Shown here piece by piece: positions 40,175-45,460 of a stretch of 45,460 nt of DNA; position 1 is the first letter of the stretch; every line of letters starts with the position of its first letter. Under the pieces are notes generated by a model. The model did not search any database, was not told the DNA's origin, and worked only from the letters and a program-made list of their open reading frames with translations. Source of the stretch: an uncultured Actinomycetes bacterium (lineage in GTDB: Bacteria; Actinomycetota; Actinomycetes; Nanopelagicales; Nanopelagicaceae); NCBI GenBank assembly GCA_903899375.1, contig CAIUIT010000088.1, positions 1 to 45,460 on the forward strand. The letters run 5' to 3'. Position numbers and translations under genes: made by a program.

Positions 40175-41476
<1,302 letters not shown>

Positions 41477-41492
41477 TTCCAAAAGGATATAA

Positions 41493-41882
41493 ATGTTTAG
41501 AAGCATATCGGGGCGGAGCTTAGCCTTCGCCACGGTGCTTCTAGTTTTAGCAATTACCCTGGCACCGCCTCTGCATAGTTACTTTACGCAACGGGCGCAG
41601 ATCAACGCTTATCGCGCGCAACTTGCTACATCGCAGGCAACGCTACAGGCAGCCGAAAAAGAGTTGACGCTCTGGAACGATCCCACCTATATTGCAATGC
41701 AGGCAAGAATTCGTCTGCATTATGTATTTCCGGGGGAGCGCGAGTACGTAGTTCTGACCAATTCTGCCCCGAGCGCAGCGCAGACAGTTCCAGTTGCTCC
41801 GATCCAAGGAGTGGTTCCAGGTGGAACTCCCTGGTATTCACGCTTGGTTACAACAATTACGAGTACAAGCCAGAACAAATGA
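41493..41882 (+). CDS. FtsB/DivIC-family septum formation protein
   Basis: A 129-residue bitopic protein: short cytoplasmic N-terminus, one membrane helix (about 8-27), then a coiled-coil (about 33-60, INAYRAQLATSQATLQAAEK) and the family motif LWNDPTYIAMQARIRLHYVFPGE, typical of FtsB/DivIC. It should sit at the division septum with FtsL/FtsQ-type partners. Its location after eno equals Rv1024. The C-terminal tail is Pro/Val-rich and variable. AAGGA lies about 7 bases before the ATG. Four bases overlap the DUF501 gene (ATGA), so translation is coupled. Confidence 0.9.
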   Translation: MFRSISGRSLAFATVLLVLAITLAPPLHSYFTQRAQINAYRAQLATSQATLQAAEKELTLWNDPTYIAMQARIRLHYVFPGEREYVVLTNSAPSAAQTVPVAPIQGVVPGGTPWYSRLVTTITSTSQNK

Positions 41883-42370
41883 CTAATAAACCCACTGAGC
41901 AAGATCTCGCCGCCATCCAATGGCAACTGGGAAGAACTCCACGAGATGTCCATGCAATTGCGCATCGCTGCCCTTGCGGCAAACCCGATGTAGTCGAGAC
42001 CCCGCCACGGTTATCTGATGGCACCCCCTTCCCAACTTTTTACTATGCCACTTGCCCCAGACTCACCGGAGCGATTTCCACTTTGGAGAGTTCAGGAATG
42101 ATGGGTGAGATGCAGAGCCGCCTTGAGACTGATCACGATCTCGCAGGTGAATACCATGCAGCGCACGATGATTACATGGCCGCTCGAGCCGCCCTAGGAA
42201 TCGACGTACCTGAAGTAGCTGGAATTTCGGCGGGGGGAATGCCCGATCGCGTGAAGTGCCTTCATTCGTTGATTGCACATTCACTTGCAGCAGGTCCTGG
42301 AGTTAACCCGCTCGGCGATGAAGCACTTGCTGCACTTGCGGATTGGTGGAAGACCAGCCCATGCGAGTAG
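41879..42370 (+). CDS. DUF501 family protein
   Basis: A 163-residue cytosolic protein of the actinobacterial DUF501 family (Rv1025). Family features are the QLGRTPRDVHAIAHRCPCGK start, PTFYYATCPRLTGAISTLES and GMPDRVKCLHSLIAHSLA. Conserved C-P-C, C-P and K-C-L-H residues hint at a metal-binding site, but I know no demonstrated function. It lies between the divIC-like gene and ppx and overlaps both (4 and 10 bases), so the three are produced together. Confidence 0.92.
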   Translation: MTNKPTEQDLAAIQWQLGRTPRDVHAIAHRCPCGKPDVVETPPRLSDGTPFPTFYYATCPRLTGAISTLESSGMMGEMQSRLETDHDLAGEYHAAHDDYMAARAALGIDVPEVAGISAGGMPDRVKCLHSLIAHSLAAGPGVNPLGDEALAALADWWKTSPCE

Positions 42371-43275
42371 CAGCCATAGATTGCGGTACTAACTCTCTGC
42401 GTTTGCTCATTGCAGATATCGACGGGAATAATTTTCGCGAAGTTCATCGCGATATGCGTGTAGTCCGGTTAGGGCAGGGAGTTGATAAGAACAAGGCATT
42501 TGCTCCTGAAGCGATAGAACGCACCTTGGCCGTCACCGCTGAATATGCCGCCATTCTTCGCTCCAAGGGCGTCGAGAAGATTCGCTTCTGTGCGACGAGC
42601 GCGACGCGCGATGCAACCAATCGCGATCTCTTTATTGATGGCGTGCGAGATATTTTGGGAATTACACCAGAAGTTATCCCAGGTAGCGAAGAGGCTGCGC
42701 TCTCCTTCCTCGGTGCCACCAAAGAGTTGGGTCAAGAGCTATCACCCTTTTTAGTAGTGGATATTGGTGGGGGATCGACAGAGTTTGTATTGGGCAGTAC
42801 CGATGTCACATCGGCTCGCTCGGTAAATATTGGGTGTGTTCGCATGTCAGAGCGCCATCTCACCGTTCAACCGCCGAACGCTGAGCAGGTCGCCGAAGCG
42901 ATTGTTGATATCGATGCCGCAATTCTTGACGCGCGCTCGCACGTGGATTTCAGCGCGGCTCAGACGCTCATCGCAGTCGCCGGTACCGCAACTACTGTTG
43001 CTGCTGCTGCTTTGGATTTGCCTGATTATGACCGCTATGCGATCCATCTCTCCAGAATTCCAGCAGCAAAGGTTCATGAAGTGGCCGAGATGTTCGCATC
43101 GATGACTCGCGATGAGATCGCTGCTCTGGGTTATATGCACCCGGGGCGCGTTGATGTAATCACCTCTGGCTCTCTCGTCTTATCGCGTGTTATGACGTTG
43201 ACTGGTGCGAAAGAGTTTGTGGCTTCGGAATCCGATATTCTTGATGGAATCGCCTGGGGCCTTGCCAAGATATAA
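42361..43275 (+). CDS. ppx: Ppx/GppA-family exopolyphosphatase
   Basis: A 304-residue phosphatase of the ASKHA fold, acting on polyphosphate and/or pppGpp. Sequence elements are AAIDCGTNSLRLLIADI at the N-terminus (phosphate 1 loop), CATSATRDATNR, GSEEAALSFLG, the second phosphate loop VVDIGGGSTEFVLG, and AVAGTATTVAAAAL. The length and position match Rv1026 (ppx2). It is short, with only the two catalytic domains, lacking the C-terminal HD domain of long Ppx. The ATG at 42361 overlaps the DUF501 stop by 10 bases; an in-frame codon at 42343 would add 6 residues. Substrate preference between polyP and pppGpp is not decided by sequence. Confidence 0.92.
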   Translation: MRVAAIDCGTNSLRLLIADIDGNNFREVHRDMRVVRLGQGVDKNKAFAPEAIERTLAVTAEYAAILRSKGVEKIRFCATSATRDATNRDLFIDGVRDILGITPEVIPGSEEAALSFLGATKELGQELSPFLVVDIGGGSTEFVLGSTDVTSARSVNIGCVRMSERHLTVQPPNAEQVAEAIVDIDAAILDARSHVDFSAAQTLIAVAGTATTVAAAALDLPDYDRYAIHLSRIPAAKVHEVAEMFASMTRDEIAALGYMHPGRVDVITSGSLVLSRVMTLTGAKEFVASESDILDGIAWGLAKI

Positions 43276-43954
43276 GTCGATCGCAGCGCTCGATAAAGCG
43301 ATCACCGCATGCACTCTTTGTCCCCGCTTGGTTGAGTGGCGCGAAGAGGTCGCCATCACCAAAAGAAAATCCTATGCAGATCACGATTACTGGGGAAAGC
43401 CAGTAACAGGATTTGGAGATCCCAAAGCTGAAATAATTATCGTCGGACTGGCACCGGGGGCTCATGGGGCTAATAGAACAGGTCGGATTTTTACCGGCGA
43501 TAGTTCGGGTGACTTTCTATTCTCGTCTTTACATCGCTCTGGTTTAGCGAAGATACCTATTAGCGAATCTCGCAAGGATGGACAAGAGCTTTATAGAACG
43601 CGCATTCTTTGCGCGGTGCGTTGCGCTCCACCTGGCAATAAGCCCACCAATGAAGAGAAGTCCACCTGCGCACCTTTTATGGCGAACGAGATTGAGCTAC
43701 TTCTGCCTACCGCTAAGGTCTTTGTGGCGCTCGGGAATTTTGCGTGGACCGGTCTGATTGCGCAGCTGCTAAGTATGAATTTCGAGATTCCCGCGCCACG
43801 GCCGAAGTTTGCCCACGGCTCTACATTCATGACCAAATCAGCGGATGGAAAGCTCTTGAAAGTAATTGGGAGTTATCACCCCAGCCAACAAAATACCTTT
43901 ACTAAGAAATTAACCCCTGCGATGTTGGATGGCATTTTCAAGATGGCGAACTAG
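43244..43954 (+). CDS. udgB: Family 5 uracil-DNA glycosylase UdgB
   Basis: An Fe-S cluster uracil-DNA glycosylase that removes uracil and other deaminated bases in base-excision repair. The cluster cysteines are visible: C-T-L-C near the N-terminus, then C in RCAPPGNKP and C in EEKSTC. Motif A GLAPGAHGANRTGRIFTGD and motif B YHPSQQNTFTKKLTPAML agree with Rv1259, except that the residue after His in motif B is Pro where UdgB usually has Val. The start is uncertain: ATG 43244 overlaps ppx by 32 bases, and TTG 43262 is an alternative. Its 3' end overlaps the opposite-strand YczE-like gene by 45 bases. Confidence 0.9.
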   Translation: MESPGALPRYKSIAALDKAITACTLCPRLVEWREEVAITKRKSYADHDYWGKPVTGFGDPKAEIIIVGLAPGAHGANRTGRIFTGDSSGDFLFSSLHRSGLAKIPISESRKDGQELYRTRILCAVRCAPPGNKPTNEEKSTCAPFMANEIELLLPTAKVFVALGNFAWTGLIAQLLSMNFEIPAPRPKFAHGSTFMTKSADGKLLKVIGSYHPSQQNTFTKKLTPAMLDGIFKMAN

Positions 43955-44590
43955 GCCGAGCCAGATCGCCACTGAGTTGCCGATAAAAAGTGCAAAACAG
44001 AGAGTCCCGATTCCAACTCGACCCCCAGCTGCCCACCCGATACTCAAAACTATGACTTCAATGACAAGGCGAACGCGACCGACTCTGATTCCGGTGACGC
44101 GATGAATTCCTGTCATCAAACCATCACGCGGACCAGGTCCAAGGCCGCAAGTAATGTAGAACGATGATCCGCACCCAATCATGGCGATTCCACCAAATAC
44201 GTATGCAAGACGGATCCAGAGCGTGTGATGTTGAATCGGAAAGATATCTGTTCCCATTTGCAAGGCGAAGGCAATCACCACAATATTTGCCAGGGTTCCA
44301 AATCCTGGGCGCTGTTTAAGAGGAATCCATCCCAGTAAAACAGAGATGCTCAAGAAGAAAGTTGCCCAACCTAGCGAGAGCGAAGAGTGCCGGCTTATTC
44401 CTTGAGATAAAACGCTCCATGGCGCGTTACCCAGCGTAGATTGGATAAGAAGAGCTTCTCCAAAACCGAAGATGGTTAATCCAAAGGTCAGGATAAGCAC
44501 GCGCGAAATACTGAGAGACCACGGAGAAGTCGCGGTCCAACTTGTTCTAGGGATCGTCCTGTGCGGACGAAGTAAGTTCTTAAGATTCAC
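43910..44590 (-). CDS. YczE-like integral membrane protein
   Basis: A 226-residue protein with about five to six membrane segments belonging to the YczE/YitT-like group (COG2364). The most diagnostic segment is YITCGLGPGPRDGLMTGIHR, followed by a VRLVIEVIVLSIGWAAGGRVG helix pair. The transport or other role is unknown; relatives often accompany aminotransferase-like or MocR regulators. Its GTG start shares one base with the stop of the upstream aminotransferase gene (TAGTG), so translation is coupled, suggesting a substrate or product of that enzyme is transported; this is inference. The C-terminus is antisense to the last 15 codons of udgB. Confidence 0.82.
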   Translation of the reverse strand: MNLKNLLRPHRTIPRTSWTATSPWSLSISRVLILTFGLTIFGFGEALLIQSTLGNAPWSVLSQGISRHSSLSLGWATFFLSISVLLGWIPLKQRPGFGTLANIVVIAFALQMGTDIFPIQHHTLWIRLAYVFGGIAMIGCGSSFYITCGLGPGPRDGLMTGIHRVTGIRVGRVRLVIEVIVLSIGWAAGGRVGIGTLCFALFIGNSVAIWLGLVRHLENAIQHRRG

Positions 44591-45460
44591 TAGGCAGAGA
44601 CCAAATCAGCACACATGGTGCGGAAAGCGGCGGTGTGGGCATTGATATCTGATTCTGTTGTATCAGGGGATACCAGTGCCATGTTGTGGAATGGCGTAAT
44701 TAAGAATCCGTCGTTAAGCAGGCGCAGATGGACATATTGCTCCAGTTCGAAGTCTCCGGCATCTGCCGCTTCTCGCCCGGTTTTAGGAGCTGTTGGTTGA
44801 AATAAATATTCACCGCGTGCACCCAGGCGGGAACAGGACCAAGGCAGATCAAATTCTTTGATCGCGGCATCGACGCCGTCGCACCAGAGAGAACCTAACT
44901 TCACCATGCGAACAAAGGCTTCATCCGTAAGGACCTGCGTAAGAGTTGCTCGCATCGCAGCCAAGCTGAGTGCGTTACCAGCCAAGGTGCTTCCGATTCC
45001 GCCTGTATCAATGAGTTCGCGCTCGACCTTTGCTTTAATGCGCGCTGCAATATCTTGCGTCATACCGAAGGTCCCTGTTGGGATTCCACCTGCGATTGCC
45101 TTGCCGATCGTTAGTACATCAGGCTGCAATCCATAAAGTGCCGTCATTCCGCCAGGTCCTACCGAGATCGTATGAGTTTCATCAATGATCCAGACGGCAC
45201 CGTACTTTCTAGCAAGTTCTCCAACTGCTTTGAGATAACCGTCATCAGGCAGAACAATTCCAATATTTGTCATCGCGGGTTCCATCAAGATTGCTGCAAC
45301 ATCCCCATGAGCAAGAGCTGCTTCCATCGCTGCCAAGTTATTGAATTCAACGACGCGGGTGGTTTCGGCCAAGTCAACTGGAGCACCGAGATTTCCAGGG
45401 CGTTTGATCGTGTTGCCGGCATCGTCCAACGTTGCAAATGTTTCATCAACCGAACCGTGA
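44590..45460 (-). CDS. Class III aminotransferase, glutamate-1-semialdehyde aminomutase-like (partial)
   Basis: The frame is open to the right edge, so the N-terminus is outside; 289 residues remain. It is a PLP-dependent class III enzyme resembling HemL and relatives. Visible are the substrate-binding GSVDETF, VAAILMEPAMTNIGIV, the PLP-ring aspartate in WIIDETHTI and the Schiff-base lysine in LTIGKAIAGG. Instead of the common D-E-V at the PLP site it has D-E-T-H, a variant I associate with amino acid transaminases in the HemL-like subgroup. It is therefore probably not the haem enzyme itself. The true start is unseen; TTG at 45427-45429 is inside the gene. YczE is coupled downstream. Confidence 0.82.
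   Translation of the reverse strand, partial: HGSVDETFATLDDAGNTIKRPGNLGAPVDLAETTRVVEFNNLAAMEAALAHGDVAAILMEPAMTNIGIVLPDDGYLKAVGELARKYGAVWIIDETHTISVGPGGMTALYGLQPDVLTIGKAIAGGIPTGTFGMTQDIAARIKAKVERELIDTGGIGSTLAGNALSLAAMRATLTQVLTDEAFVRMVKLGSLWCDGVDAAIKEFDLPWSCSRLGARGEYLFQPTAPKTGREAADAGDFELEQYVHLRLLNDGFLITPFHNMALVSPDTTESDINAHTAAFRTMCADLVSA

Overview
The window is a densely packed stretch of an actinobacterial chromosome. No gene-free gap exceeds 300 bases; the largest is 159 bases, between ppc and mfd. Lineage markers are a WhiB-type regulator, MtrA/MtrB, a mycothiol deacetylase (MshB), a mycobacterial-type DapD, and several proteins of actinobacterial families (DUF3117, DUF3107, DUF3499, DUF501, DUF5719). 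By eye the base composition is near 50% GC, low for the phylum. Together with short spacers and many overlapping genes this suggests a compact-genome actinobacterium, possibly of the freshwater planktonic type; that placement is inference. I see no rRNA, tRNA, CRISPR array, insertion sequence, integrase or phage gene, so this looks like core genome.

Layout. 1-3.5 kb: tail of a probable glycosyltransferase, a secreted SpoIID-domain protein, then MFS exporter and dapD on the minus strand. 3.6-13 kb, plus strand: orphan sigma region 4 protein, DUF3117, leucyl aminopeptidase, an O-methyltransferase-like protein, HtrA protease, Mrp ATPase, then a coupled run of MgtE_N/CBS protein, divergent NRAMP transporter, EamA permease and PHP phosphoesterase. 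12.9-16.3 kb: DUF3107 and TetR (minus), mshB (plus), and a cysteinyl-tRNA synthetase with an extra N-terminal domain (minus). 16.4-32.6 kb, plus: ferredoxin, dapC, sugar nucleotidyltransferase, whiB, a very large glycosyltransferase, DUF5719, DUF3499, phosphomannomutase, ahcY, mtrA-mtrB, comF-like, secA. 32.6-35.2 kb: ppc (minus). 35.4-44 kb: mfd, SurA-like, mazG, eno, divIC-like, DUF501, ppx, udgB. The end holds a YczE-like membrane protein and a class III aminotransferase cut by the window edge (minus).

The gene order follows blocks I recall from Mycobacterium tuberculosis: Rv1201c-Rv1232c, Rv1170-Rv1178, Rv3208/3208A, Rv3264c-Rv3240c and Rv1020-Rv1026. Some members are missing here: sigE, rseA, tatB, lpqB, hpf and lpqU. 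Functionally the genes serve cell-envelope building (DAP synthesis, mannose activation, glycosyl transfer, MtrAB, SecA, SpoIID), redox and sulfur metabolism (mycothiol, ferredoxin, SAH hydrolase), central metabolism (enolase, PEP carboxylase) and genome or nucleotide upkeep (Mfd, MazG, UdgB).

The most notable signals are: (1) a repeated TAnnnT box exactly 6-7 bases before many start codons, indicating widespread leaderless transcription; (2) an SH3-like domain fused to a cysteinyl-tRNA synthetase; (3) a dapC that appears to start at ATC; (4) a perfect 16-bp palindrome overlapping the -10 box of the whiB promoter; (5) a soluble MgtE_N/CBS protein coupled to a NRAMP-like carrier whose metal-site motifs are altered. 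I did not find a clear new multi-gene defence or mobile system.
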